This document shows positions 1 through 6,447 of a stretch of 8,947 bases of DNA, in pieces. The notes under the pieces are model-generated. The model had not been told where the DNA came from and made no database searches. It saw nothing but the letters and a program-made list of their open reading frames with translations. Each line of letters opens with the position of its first letter. The first letter of the stretch is position 1. A program made the position numbers and the translations under genes. Source of the stretch: Syntrophomonadaceae bacterium (GTDB lineage: Bacteria; Bacillota; Dethiobacteria; DTU022); NCBI GenBank assembly GCA_007126465.1, contig SLBE01000230.1, positions 1 through 8,947 of the forward strand, written 5' to 3'.

Positions 1-94
1 CATCGACCGCGATCGCGGCCACCGGCACCATGACCGATAGCAGCAGCGAAGTGAGCGCGAAGAGCGGTACGACGCGCCGTGTCCTTCTTCTCAT
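1..94 (-). CDS. Start of a secreted or membrane-anchored protein (signal peptide only, partial)
   Basis: Reading leftwards from an ATG at 94-92, the minus strand gives 31 codons open to the window edge. The peptide starts MRRRTRRVVPLF and continues with a hydrophobic stretch (ALTSLLLSVMVPVAAIA) ending in small residues. This is the basic n-region, hydrophobic core and A-x-A cleavage region of a Sec signal peptide of about 29 residues; no proper twin-arginine consensus (RRxFLK) is seen. A purine-rich ribosome site (AGGGGGA) lies about 5 bases upstream of the ATG. The mature protein lies outside the window, so its function cannot be called. It is on the same strand as the glycosyltransferase ending at 574, but about 480 bases separate them, so it probably has its own promoter. 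Confidence 0.72.
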   Translation of the reverse strand, partial: MRRRTRRVVPLFALTSLLLSVMVPVAAIAVD

Positions 95-105
95 GTCTTC
101 CCCCT

Positions 106-135
106 GTGTCTGTGGGCGGAGTGTCTGTGGGCGGA
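106..135. repeat. Perfect 15-bp tandem duplication
   Basis: The unit GTGTCTGTGGGCGGA occurs twice head to tail (106-120 and 121-135) with no mismatch. It lies directly upstream of the ribosome site of the minus-strand signal-peptide gene, so it falls in that gene's leader or promoter. It could be a recent slippage duplication or a pair of protein-binding sites. Confidence 0.9.
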
Positions 136-148
136 GCCGGATCGACGC

Positions 149-154
149 ATGCTA
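149..154 (-). promoter_or_regulatory. Possible -10 element for the signal-peptide gene
   Basis: On the minus strand this reads TAGCAT, a TAnnAT match to an actinobacterial sigma-70-type -10 hexamer. It would place a transcript start around 140, giving a leader of about 45-50 bases that contains both copies of the 15-bp repeat. No convincing -35 element is seen at the usual spacing, so this is only a candidate. Confidence 0.2.
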
Positions 155-274
155 CGGCGGCACGGGCGCTCGAAGGTGCCCTTCATGTCAGCCGTGTCCC
201 CTCGCCAACTGGATCGTGATCGTTCATGGTGGCGGCGACCGTTCGGGTACGTCACCGCTGGGACCTCACCACGA

Positions 275-284
275 TAGTTAACTA
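275..284. other. AT-rich perfect palindrome TAGTTAACTA
   Basis: A 10-bp perfect palindrome stands out in strongly GC-rich surroundings, and is loosely flanked by ACCAC (268-272) and GTGGT (291-295), themselves inverted copies. It might be an operator or part of a promoter, or chance. Confidence 0.3.
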
Positions 285-434
285 CCGAGAGTGGTCGGAC
301 GTGATCGTAGCGGAGATCGCCGGGTCAGTACCATCCCCGATAGAGTTCGTGCACGCTGCCGCTATCGATGCCGCCGATGCGGCGTTGCCTCTACGGGCAC
401 GAAATGCGGAAATCCAGCTCTGAACACTGTCGAG

Positions 435-449
435 CCGGCGGTTCGCCGG
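435..449. terminator. Small hairpin, possible terminator
   Basis: CCGGCG and CGCCGG form a 6-bp perfect stem around a 3-base loop. It lies about 125 bases past the glycosyltransferase stop, reading the minus strand. There is no T-run, so it is at best a weak or factor-assisted terminator. Confidence 0.2.
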
Positions 450-501
450 AAGGTTCCCAGATCGCGGCCTGGAGTGGACGGCAACGATAGACACTGCGCA
501 C

Positions 502-516
502 CGAGGGCTTCCCTCG
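502..516 (-). terminator. Small hairpin downstream of the glycosyltransferase stop
   Basis: CGAGGG and CCCTCG form a 6-bp perfect stem with a 3-base loop. It begins 57 bases past the TGA at 574-576 when read on the minus strand, a plausible place for termination. No T-run follows. Confidence 0.28.
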
Positions 517-573
517 ACGTCGGCGACGGCGAGAGGCGACCGCTCTGAGTGGTATCCCTGAACGGCCGATGAG

Positions 574-1731
574 TCAGCGCGGCGGAGCATCGAGGGCCTG
601 TCGGATGCCGTCGCCGAACCGTGTCACCATGGCCTCGATCGAGTAGAGATCACGATCGGCAGCGCAGCCGCGGACCAGGGACTGCAGCAGCTCGGGGTCG
701 TCGAGGACCCGGAGCACGGCGTCGGCGTAGGTCTGGGGGTCACTGCCGTGGGCGACCAGGAGGCCGTTCACTCCGTCGCGCAGGTACGCGATCTCCGGGC
801 CGTGCGGGCTGTCGCGGCTCGTGATCAGCGGTGTTCCCGCGACGATGGCATCGAGCACCACGAGCCCGACCGCACCAGGCAGCAAGACCAGATCGGCGAG
901 CGCGAGCAGTTCGGCCCGGTCGCTGCCGTAGCGCTCTCCCAGGTAGTGCAACCACGGCTGCTGCTCCGCCCATCGCTGGACCTCATCCTCGAGTGGACCA
1001 CCACCGACGACGAGGAGCCGGAAGCCTGGGTGTCCGCGGTGGATGTGATGCCCAGCCTCGACGAGGACCTGCAGGCCCTTGTCGGCGCGTAGCGTGCCCA
1101 GGAACAGCCCGATAGGGCCGGGTCCGACCTCGAGCTCCTGGCGCAGCAGCGTGAGCCGAGCGTCGTCGACAGCTTCGATCTGTGTCTTCAGCACCGCCGT
1201 GTCGATCGCGTTGTTCACCACGGTGATGCGGGAAGGGTCGAAGCCGAGGTCGGTGACGATGCCAGCTGATCTCGAGGTGTAGGCGAACCACCAGTGCGCT
1301 CGGCGGGAGATCGACGCCTTCGCGCGTTCCCCGGGCGACGTCGGGTCTGCTGCGAAGTTCCTCCCGTGTCCCCAGAAGGCGACCCTGGGACCGCCGCGTG
1401 CCTGCAGCCACAGCAGGTGGTAGTTCAGCAGCAGTTGCGACGCCTGCTCCACGACGACGAGGTCGACGGTCCGGAGCCGTGGATCCAGCTGCTGCCACAG
1501 CAGGGAACGCCGGCCGAGCGGGACGGCGCGGCGCTCGAGGCGTATGGCCCAGGGGACCTCGAGTCGATCTGGCCGGGCATCCTCGTGCGGGAGCGGGGTA
1601 CTGTGGAACAGCAGGAGCTCGATGTCGTCCCGGGCGAGGTCGGAACGCAGAGCGTCGTAGAAGCCTTCGCGGTACCCGCGTAGCGCGCGTTGGACGATGG
1701 CGACGATCCGGGGCTCACGGGTGGCAGGCAG
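574..1731 (-). CDS. GT4-type glycosyltransferase with probable CTG start
   Basis: This is a GT-B fold sugar transferase, presumably using a nucleotide sugar to extend a polysaccharide at the cytoplasmic membrane. The C-terminal half shows GLFLGTLRADKGL (about residues 206-218), VGGGPL, and HGPEIAYLRDGVNGLLV. The GT4 E-x7-E site is altered to G286...D294 (PGAVGLVVLDA). The first ATG/GTG/TTG codon in frame is a GTG at 1452, giving only 292 residues and removing the N-terminal Rossmann strand. Upstream of it the frame stays open to a stop at 1803-1801 and encodes a convincing GT N-terminus (IVAIVQRALRGYREGFY). The best start is CTG at 1731-1729, preceded by GGAGG with a 6-base spacer. That gives 385 residues, normal for the family. 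The gene is divergent from the next glycosyltransferase, 59 bases away. The glycosyltransferase call is firm; donor and acceptor sugars are unknown. Confidence 0.88.
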   Translation of the reverse strand: MPATREPRIVAIVQRALRGYREGFYDALRSDLARDDIELLLFHSTPLPHEDARPDRLEVPWAIRLERRAVPLGRRSLLWQQLDPRLRTVDLVVVEQASQLLLNYHLLWLQARGGPRVAFWGHGRNFAADPTSPGERAKASISRRAHWWFAYTSRSAGIVTDLGFDPSRITVVNNAIDTAVLKTQIEAVDDARLTLLRQELEVGPGPIGLFLGTLRADKGLQVLVEAGHHIHRGHPGFRLLVVGGGPLEDEVQRWAEQQPWLHYLGERYGSDRAELLALADLVLLPGAVGLVVLDAIVAGTPLITSRDSPHGPEIAYLRDGVNGLLVAHGSDPQTYADAVLRVLDDPELLQSLVRGCAADRDLYSIEAMVTRFGDGIRQALDAPPR

Positions 1732-1790
1732 GGCGATCCTCCGGCGACCGATCCTTGGACGCAGCAGCCGGACCCTACTGGAGCAGCGGG
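1732..1790. promoter_or_regulatory. Divergent intergenic region between two glycosyltransferase genes
   Basis: Fifty-nine bases separate the two divergent starts and hold both ribosome sites: GGAGG on the minus strand at 1742-1738, and GGAG on the plus strand at 1780-1783. Any promoters must be packed here or inside the coding regions. No clear -35/-10 pair is seen. Confidence 0.3.
1738..1742 (-). promoter_or_regulatory. Ribosome binding site that decides the CTG start
   Basis: On the minus strand GGAGG is followed by six bases (ATCGCC) and then CTG. No ATG, GTG or TTG exists in this frame between the upstream stop (1803-1801) and 1452. This site is the main sequence support for a CTG start at 1731. 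Confidence 0.6.
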
Positions 1791-2882
1791 ATGCGTATCG
1801 TCACCTACCACCCGCGAGCGCGCGTCGGTGATGGCGGCATCACGAACTCCGTGCGGAGCCTGAGCGTCGCGTTCGCCCGTGCCGGCGCCGACCCGGTGAT
1901 CGCCTACGACGGTACAGGGGACCCGCACCACGAACGCGGCGTGGAGTGGTGGCCGGTCCGACACGTTGGGAGCGGGGCGATCCGTGCTCCATCAGGGATC
2001 GCACGGGTGCTCGACGGCGCCGACGTGCTGGTCCTCAACTCGGCCTGGACGGGCGGGAACGTCCGGGCCGGTCAGCTGGCGCGCCGCGCCGGTGTTCCGT
2101 ACGTCCTCGCTCCGCGAGGGGCCTACGACCCACTCATCATCGAGCGACGCCGTTTCACCAAGCAGCTGTGGTGGCGGCTGTTCGAGCGTCGGCTGGTGGC
2201 TGCCGCGGCGGCGGTCCACGTGTTCTTCGAGGAACAACGCGACCACCTCGATGGGTTGGGGTACCGCGGCACGGTGCTCGTCGCACCGAACGGTGTGACG
2301 GTGCCACACGGCTGGACCTGGGACGGCGGGAGCGGGGGATACGTCGCGTTCCTCGGTCGTCTCGACCCAGAGCACAAGGGCCTCGACCTGTTGCTGCGCG
2401 CGGTGGCTCTGCTGCCGTCCGATGCCCGTCCCCGGCTTCGCCTCCACGGCCCAGATTGGCGCGGTGGCACGTCCCACGTCCAACGCCTGATCGATGACCT
2501 CGACCTCGCCCGTGACGTCGAGCTGGGGCCGGCGCTCTATGGCGACGACAAGTGGTCACTGCTGGCGCATGCGTCTGGTTTCGTCTACCCCTCGAGGTGG
2601 GAGGGGTTCGGGAACTCGCTGGCCGAGGCCGCGGCGCTCGGTGTGCCTGCGCTCGCGACCCCCTATCCGTTGGCGCGTTACCTCAGGCAACATGGCGCCT
2701 GCATCGTCGCCGATGCGACCCCGGAGGCGCTCGCCGACGGCCTTCGACGGTTGTCCCGACGAGAAGGCATGAGCGCCCCAGCGGATCCGTCGACCGTCGC
2801 CCACGAGCTCGATTGGGACACGGTGGCCGGTCGATGGCTCGACCAACTGGGAGGACTCGTCCGGGGCTCTCCCTCGGGATGA
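1791..2882 (+). CDS. GT4-family glycosyltransferase
   Basis: This is a 363-residue retaining GT-B glycosyltransferase. The N-terminus MRIVTYHPRARVGDGGITNS has the glycine-rich acceptor loop typical of GT4. An APRGAYDP motif lies near residue 110. FLGRLDPEHKGLDLLL holds the donor-phosphate lysine (K196), and PSRWEGFGNSLAEAAALG gives the intact E-x7-E pair (E271, E279). The ATG at 1791 has GGAG seven bases upstream. The frame is open for a further 131 codons upstream, but that stretch is antisense to the neighbouring glycosyltransferase N-terminus and carries no family motif. It is probably co-transcribed with the downstream unnamed gene. The role is inferred as one sugar-transfer step in the polysaccharide; specificity cannot be read. 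Confidence 0.92.
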   Translation: MRIVTYHPRARVGDGGITNSVRSLSVAFARAGADPVIAYDGTGDPHHERGVEWWPVRHVGSGAIRAPSGIARVLDGADVLVLNSAWTGGNVRAGQLARRAGVPYVLAPRGAYDPLIIERRRFTKQLWWRLFERRLVAAAAAVHVFFEEQRDHLDGLGYRGTVLVAPNGVTVPHGWTWDGGSGGYVAFLGRLDPEHKGLDLLLRAVALLPSDARPRLRLHGPDWRGGTSHVQRLIDDLDLARDVELGPALYGDDKWSLLAHASGFVYPSRWEGFGNSLAEAAALGVPALATPYPLARYLRQHGACIVADATPEALADGLRRLSRREGMSAPADPSTVAHELDWDTVAGRWLDQLGGLVRGSPSG

Positions 2883-2907
2883 CTAACCTCGTGCACCCCT
2901 TGGTGTC

Positions 2908-2917
2908 GGAGGAGGAG
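2908..2917 (+). promoter_or_regulatory. Strong ribosome binding site GGAGGAGGAG
   Basis: A purine-rich triple GGA repeat lies 6 bases before the GTG at 2924. It favours that start over the ATG at 2879, which overlaps the previous stop as ATGA but has no visible Shine-Dalgarno sequence. Confidence 0.55.
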
Positions 2918-2923
2918 ACGGGC

Positions 2924-3727
2924 GTGGTCGAAGCAGCAGACCGCACGGATCTGTGGCTCCCTCTCCTGCAGCGTCTCACAGAGCAGTACCCGGGCTGGGC
3001 GGTCTGGAAGAACGTAGCCTCGGCCTTCGCAGGGACCGGTGATGTCGACTCCTTCGCACCGCCGGAGGTGTGGCCGGACATCCAGCGGACCTTCGAGGCG
3101 TGGGTCGGTGAGCAGGACGCACTCGGGCCCGTCATCATCTGTCGACACATCCCCCAGGGGCCGCACTTCATCACCCTGCAGGTCGGATCGCCGTACATCG
3201 TGCAGTTGGATGTGAAGGAGCGCGGCACGTTCCGTGGCTCGACGTTGATCGACGCGTGGGATCTGCAGCGACTCAGCGAGATGGATCCGCGCGGGTTCCG
3301 CCGGGTCCGCCCAGGCGTTGAGGGCGTCATCAAGCTCTGCATGAACGGTATGCGTCGAGGCGGCCAGCCGAACCCCGAGGGGCTGCGCATCAAACGGGTC
3401 GCGGAGCTGCTGAGCTCCGATCCCGACGGGGTCGCCGCCGCCGCGGACCTGCTCGGTCCGGCTGCGGACGCCCTCCGCCGCGGAGCTCGCGCGGTCGTCG
3501 AAGGGGCATGGGACCAGCGAGCGATGCGGACAGTCGACGCCTGGAGCCTGGCGCGGAGTCTCGCCGAGCCACGTGTCGCGCTGAGCCGGCTCTGGTTCCT
3601 CTACTACCAGGCTGCCCGTTGCCCGGTCGTCTCCCTGATCAGGGACGGGGACCGTCGGGTTCCCGAGGACCGTGAGGCGTGGCTACGCGAGATCGCGAAG
3701 GACCACGAGGTGTTCGCGGTGGGCTGA
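2924..3727 (+). CDS. Unnamed protein with nucleotidyltransferase-like GxGDxD motif
   Basis: This 267-residue protein has no gene name I recognise. Near the N-terminus WAVWKNVASAF is followed by AGTGDVDSFAPPEVW, so K29-N30 precede a G37-T-G-D40-V-D42 core. A later strand YIVQLDVKERG supplies a third acidic residue (D96). This arrangement resembles the polymerase-beta-type nucleotidyltransferase fold (G-[GST], D-x-D, then a third Asp on a strand). The C-terminal half is helical and rich in R, W and L, with RCPVVSLIRDGDRRVP near the end. There is no signal peptide or membrane segment. The GTG start is chosen for its strong ribosome site; an ATG at 2879 would add 15 residues and overlap the upstream glycosyltransferase stop. 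The reading frame is well supported; the catalytic assignment is inference and the fold match may be only partial. Confidence 0.82.
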   Translation: MVEAADRTDLWLPLLQRLTEQYPGWAVWKNVASAFAGTGDVDSFAPPEVWPDIQRTFEAWVGEQDALGPVIICRHIPQGPHFITLQVGSPYIVQLDVKERGTFRGSTLIDAWDLQRLSEMDPRGFRRVRPGVEGVIKLCMNGMRRGGQPNPEGLRIKRVAELLSSDPDGVAAAADLLGPAADALRRGARAVVEGAWDQRAMRTVDAWSLARSLAEPRVALSRLWFLYYQAARCPVVSLIRDGDRRVPEDREAWLREIAKDHEVFAVG

Positions 3728-3729
3728 GC

Positions 3730-3750
3730 TACCGCCATCGATGCGCGGTA
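3730..3750. terminator. Hairpin between convergent genes, possible bidirectional terminator
   Basis: TACCGC (3730-3735) and GCGGTA (3745-3750) form a 6-bp perfect stem with a 9-base loop that is itself nearly palindromic (CATCGATG). It sits in the 27-base gap between two converging stop codons, where a shared terminator is expected. No T-run is present on either side. Confidence 0.4.
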
Positions 3751-3754
3751 TGCC

Positions 3755-5335
3755 TCACCCCGTGGTCGCTCCCAGTTGCTCGAGCAGCGCACGTCGGGCT
3801 GCGCGCCCCCTGCGTGCGTCGCTCTTGGCGATGTCGGCAGCCGGCATCGATCCCTCGATGTAGGGAGGGAGGTAGTGCCTGGCCGTCTCGAGCTCCAGGC
3901 CCGCGGCCGCGGCGTAGGCTCGTAGGTTCATGCCCACCCAGCCACGGCCGTGGAGGCCATCGATGATGGCCTGCGCATTTGGTCGGCCCAGGAGCGCGTG
4001 GCACTGCACGAGATAGTGGAAGACGTCATGGAAGGGCAAGTAGTTCGGACCGGCCGCCTCCCAATCAACGAGATACCACTCCTTCCCCGTGTGGAGCAGG
4101 TTCCACGGTGCGGCATCCCCGTGCCCGATCCCGGTGTCGTCGGTCTGCCGCTCGATCTGGTAGAGGTGGCCCAGCGCTGCTGCGACCGCCGGTTCGAGCC
4201 GCCACGGGGTGGCTTGGTGGCGCCAGTGGATCGGTTCGAAGACCAGCAGACCCGTGTCGACGTCGAGGATCCGGGGTACCCGCACCGGGGCCGGGAGTAG
4301 CTGCCCGTAGCGTTCGTGTGCTGCGGCCTCGGCTGCGAGTTGTGCGTCACCGACGGGGTCGCGGGAGATCTTGGTTATCGATACCGGGGCGCCGGCGGCG
4401 TCGAGGATCAGCGCGGAGGCCCGGTCCGAGTGGTTGCTCTGGCTGGTCGCGACGGTCCCACCGGCCGGCACGAGCCCCGCCACCCGGTCGAGGATCCACG
4501 GTGCCGGGGTCGTGCGGGGGAGGAGCCTGAGCAACCCCGACGTGGCGACTACGGAGCCCAGTGACCACCCGGCCAGCGAACGGGTGCTCACCGGTCGGTG
4601 GATCCGCAGGCTGGCGCGCGTGACGCGGACGCTGTCGGTCGGCAGGACCCATCGGGGCGAGGTGGTGGGGGGGAGCCCCACCCAGCGTCGTTCGGGGACC
4701 GTGGCGGCTTCAGGCCCCAGTACGAATGCGACCTCCTGGGCGGGCCTGGTGGCGTCCCAGAGCGTCAGGTGCGGTACGACGGTGGCGAGCTCCCGCCAGG
4801 CGGCTCTTTGCCGCACCAGTTCCTCGGCCGGAAGCTCGGCTTTCCGGGCCAGCAGCACCTCGGTCGGAGCATCCAGGACGATGGTGCGATCCGCGTTCGG
4901 GAGCAGGCGCGCGAGCAGACGGTGCAGGCGCGGTAGCGGCACGAGTCGGTAGCGCAGCGGGTCGACGACCATGTCCCACCAGCCGCGCTCCAGGATGACG
5001 GTCCCCCCTGCCCGTCGGGTCGGTCCGAGCCGCAGCACCCATCCCAGGGCGTAGTCGAGGAAGACGTAGAGCAGCTTCAGGATCGCCAGGGGGCCTGGAT
5101 AGGCCCTCTGGCGGTGTGGTTCCGTGACCGGGCCATCGTGCTGGCTGGCACCGTGGAGGATGTGGGGCCGATGATGGAGGTGGAGGACGGGGCCACGTGC
5201 CTGGGCGACGCTGATCAGGTGCTCTGCGACCAGTGTCTTCCCGCTGCCGTCGGGTCCGGCGACGACGATGACAGCGCCGCGTGCCCGGCTGTGGCGCCGC
5301 ACAGCGTTGGAGCCCCTCTGCCGCCGCTCGCTCAC
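3755..5335 (-). CDS. Fusion of thymidylate-kinase-like and aminoglycoside-phosphotransferase-like kinase domains
   Basis: This 526-residue protein carries two kinase-type domains. Domain 1 (about residues 20-215) has a P-loop, GPDGSGKT at 27-34, followed by ERGWWDMVVDPLRYRL and LDAPTEVLLARKAEL. These are features of thymidylate-kinase-like proteins that occur in polysaccharide loci and are not housekeeping dTMP kinases. Domain 2 (about residues 300-500) is of the APH/choline-kinase type. It has a candidate ATP lysine K322 in SITKIS, an AAEAAAHERY helix acidic residue, the catalytic loop HGDAAPWN (H405, D407, N412), and the metal site VDWE (D424). Both sets of key residues look intact, so both domains may be active. 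The GTG start overlaps the upstream glycosyltransferase stop (GTGA), implying translational coupling. Likely substrates are small molecules, sugars or a glycan residue, but none can be read from the sequence. Confidence 0.88.
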   Translation of the reverse strand: MSERRQRGSNAVRRHSRARGAVIVVAGPDGSGKTLVAEHLISVAQARGPVLHLHHRPHILHGASQHDGPVTEPHRQRAYPGPLAILKLLYVFLDYALGWVLRLGPTRRAGGTVILERGWWDMVVDPLRYRLVPLPRLHRLLARLLPNADRTIVLDAPTEVLLARKAELPAEELVRQRAAWRELATVVPHLTLWDATRPAQEVAFVLGPEAATVPERRWVGLPPTTSPRWVLPTDSVRVTRASLRIHRPVSTRSLAGWSLGSVVATSGLLRLLPRTTPAPWILDRVAGLVPAGGTVATSQSNHSDRASALILDAAGAPVSITKISRDPVGDAQLAAEAAAHERYGQLLPAPVRVPRILDVDTGLLVFEPIHWRHQATPWRLEPAVAAALGHLYQIERQTDDTGIGHGDAAPWNLLHTGKEWYLVDWEAAGPNYLPFHDVFHYLVQCHALLGRPNAQAIIDGLHGRGWVGMNLRAYAAAAGLELETARHYLPPYIEGSMPAADIAKSDARRGRAARRALLEQLGATTG

Positions 5336-6447
5336 GGATGCTGCTCGAGGAGGCCGAGATAGTCCTCGGTGATCCGCTCCGGGGTGAAGCGCTCGACCCT
5401 GGCCGTGCCTTGCTGTCCGAGCCTGCGCGCGTGCTCGGGATCGTTCAGCAGGCGCAGGATGGCGGCTGCGACCCCCTCGGCGTCACCGACCGGGGCGAGT
5501 TCGCCGTACTTGCCGTCCTCCAGCAGGTAGCGCGGCCCGGAGGGGCAGTCGGTGCTGACGATCGGGACACCGAGTGCCATGGCTTCGAGGAGCACGATCG
5601 GCATCCCTTCGTTGCGGGAGGTGAGGGCGAAGATGGATGACCGAGCGACGTACGCCAGAGGGTTGGCCTGGAAGCCGAGGAGTGCGACATGCTCGCCGAT
5701 CCCAGCCTCGCGAGCGATGTCGACGAGCCGGGCTGTGAGCTCCGGGTCGGAGGGCTTGCCGATGATTGCAAGGCGTGTGGGGGTCGGGGAGTGTTCGTTC
5801 ACCCTAACCATGGCGCGGACGAGCGTCTCGGGGTCCTTACGGGGATGGATGTTGGCGACGGACACGACCACCGGGAGGTCTCCCTCGCGAAACCACGAAT
5901 CCGGGACCTCGGCCCGAGCGAGCTCGACCGCGCGGCTCCAGCGCGTGAACGGTGGCGGGATCGTCGAGGTCTTGCCGCGGACGCCCGGGAACAGGTTCTC
6001 GAGGTCCTTTACGATCTCTGGTGCAACGCCCACGACGTGGTCGGCGAAGGGTAGTAGGAGCCGGTTCGCGAGATCGCGGAGGCGCCGGAAGCGCCACGGG
6101 TAGGTCGAGTAGTGGTTGTGCTCGACGGTCACGAGGTAGGGACGGCCAGCGCGGCCGCGTGTGGCCAGAACGGCGGCCCGGGCGGGCCCGTTGCCGTGGG
6201 CATAGAGCACGTCCGGTCGGTGACTTCGGAGCGCCCGTCGCAGGCCGGGGATACCCGGGGTAGTGCGGCGCTCGGACGACTGCAGGTCGACCACACCGAT
6301 ACCCGTGCCCTGCTCGACCCTTTCGGCCACCGAGTTCGCGACGATCACCACCTGGTGGCCGCCTGCGGCGGCGACCTCAGCGACACACGTGACCACCGAG
6401 GCGATGCCTCTGCCGTTCAGCGCGTGCACGTAGAGCATGACCTTCAT
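5332..6447 (-). CDS. GT4-family glycosyltransferase
   Basis: This is a 371-residue GT-B glycosyltransferase. The N-terminus MKVMLYVHALNGRGIASVV has the glycine loop, and VLYAHGNGPARAA follows around residues 80-92. SVANIHPRKDPETLV holds the donor-binding R/K, and RNEGMPIVLLEAMALGVP carries E280 and E288 of the E-x7-E motif. STDCPSGPRYLL follows, a variant common in exopolysaccharide GT4 enzymes. The ATG at 6447 is preferred; the frame stays open to 6513, but those 22 extra residues are unlike a GT start, and AGGGG lies six bases before 6447. It is the first gene of a two-gene minus-strand operon with the kinase fusion. Linkage and sugar are unknown. Confidence 0.92.
   Translation of the reverse strand: MKVMLYVHALNGRGIASVVTCVAEVAAAGGHQVVIVANSVAERVEQGTGIGVVDLQSSERRTTPGIPGLRRALRSHRPDVLYAHGNGPARAAVLATRGRAGRPYLVTVEHNHYSTYPWRFRRLRDLANRLLLPFADHVVGVAPEIVKDLENLFPGVRGKTSTIPPPFTRWSRAVELARAEVPDSWFREGDLPVVVSVANIHPRKDPETLVRAMVRVNEHSPTPTRLAIIGKPSDPELTARLVDIAREAGIGEHVALLGFQANPLAYVARSSIFALTSRNEGMPIVLLEAMALGVPIVSTDCPSGPRYLLEDGKYGELAPVGDAEGVAAAILRLLNDPEHARRLGQQGTARVERFTPERITEDYLGLLEQHP

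Larger units (their letters stand above)
136..573. other. Intergenic region without a supported gene
   Basis: About 440 bases lie between the upstream side of the signal-peptide gene and the stop codon of the glycosyltransferase. Open frames exist on both strands, such as a 65-codon plus-strand frame at 226-423 and a 102-codon minus-strand frame at 282-590. They lack ribosome sites, recognisable motifs and the strong G/C third-position bias of the neighbouring genes. The stretch holds two small perfect hairpins (435-449, 502-516) and an AT-rich palindrome (275-284). It most likely carries the glycosyltransferase terminator and the promoter region of the signal-peptide gene. Confidence 0.5.

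Noticed and set aside
226..423. 65-codon plus-strand frame in the intergenic region
   Set aside because: It has a fairly protein-like composition but no ribosome site, no recognised motif and a weaker third-position G/C bias than the real genes; not supported.
282..590. 102-codon minus-strand frame following the glycosyltransferase stop
   Set aside because: It would overlap the glycosyltransferase end by 17 bases, but it lacks a ribosome site and any domain, and its composition looks non-coding.
983..1498. 171-codon minus-strand frame within the first glycosyltransferase
   Set aside because: It is an out-of-frame shadow with R/P/A-rich composition and no motif.
1398..1790. Plus-strand open frame extending the second glycosyltransferase upstream by 131 codons
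   Set aside because: It is antisense to the conserved N-terminus of the minus-strand glycosyltransferase, is low-complexity R/G/A-rich, and the ATG at 1791 has its own ribosome site and starts at the family's normal N-terminus.
3755..5335. Antibiotic resistance gene (aminoglycoside phosphotransferase) or housekeeping thymidylate kinase
   Set aside because: The APH-type and TMK-type folds cover many small-molecule kinases. The fusion and the glycan-locus context argue against both roles.
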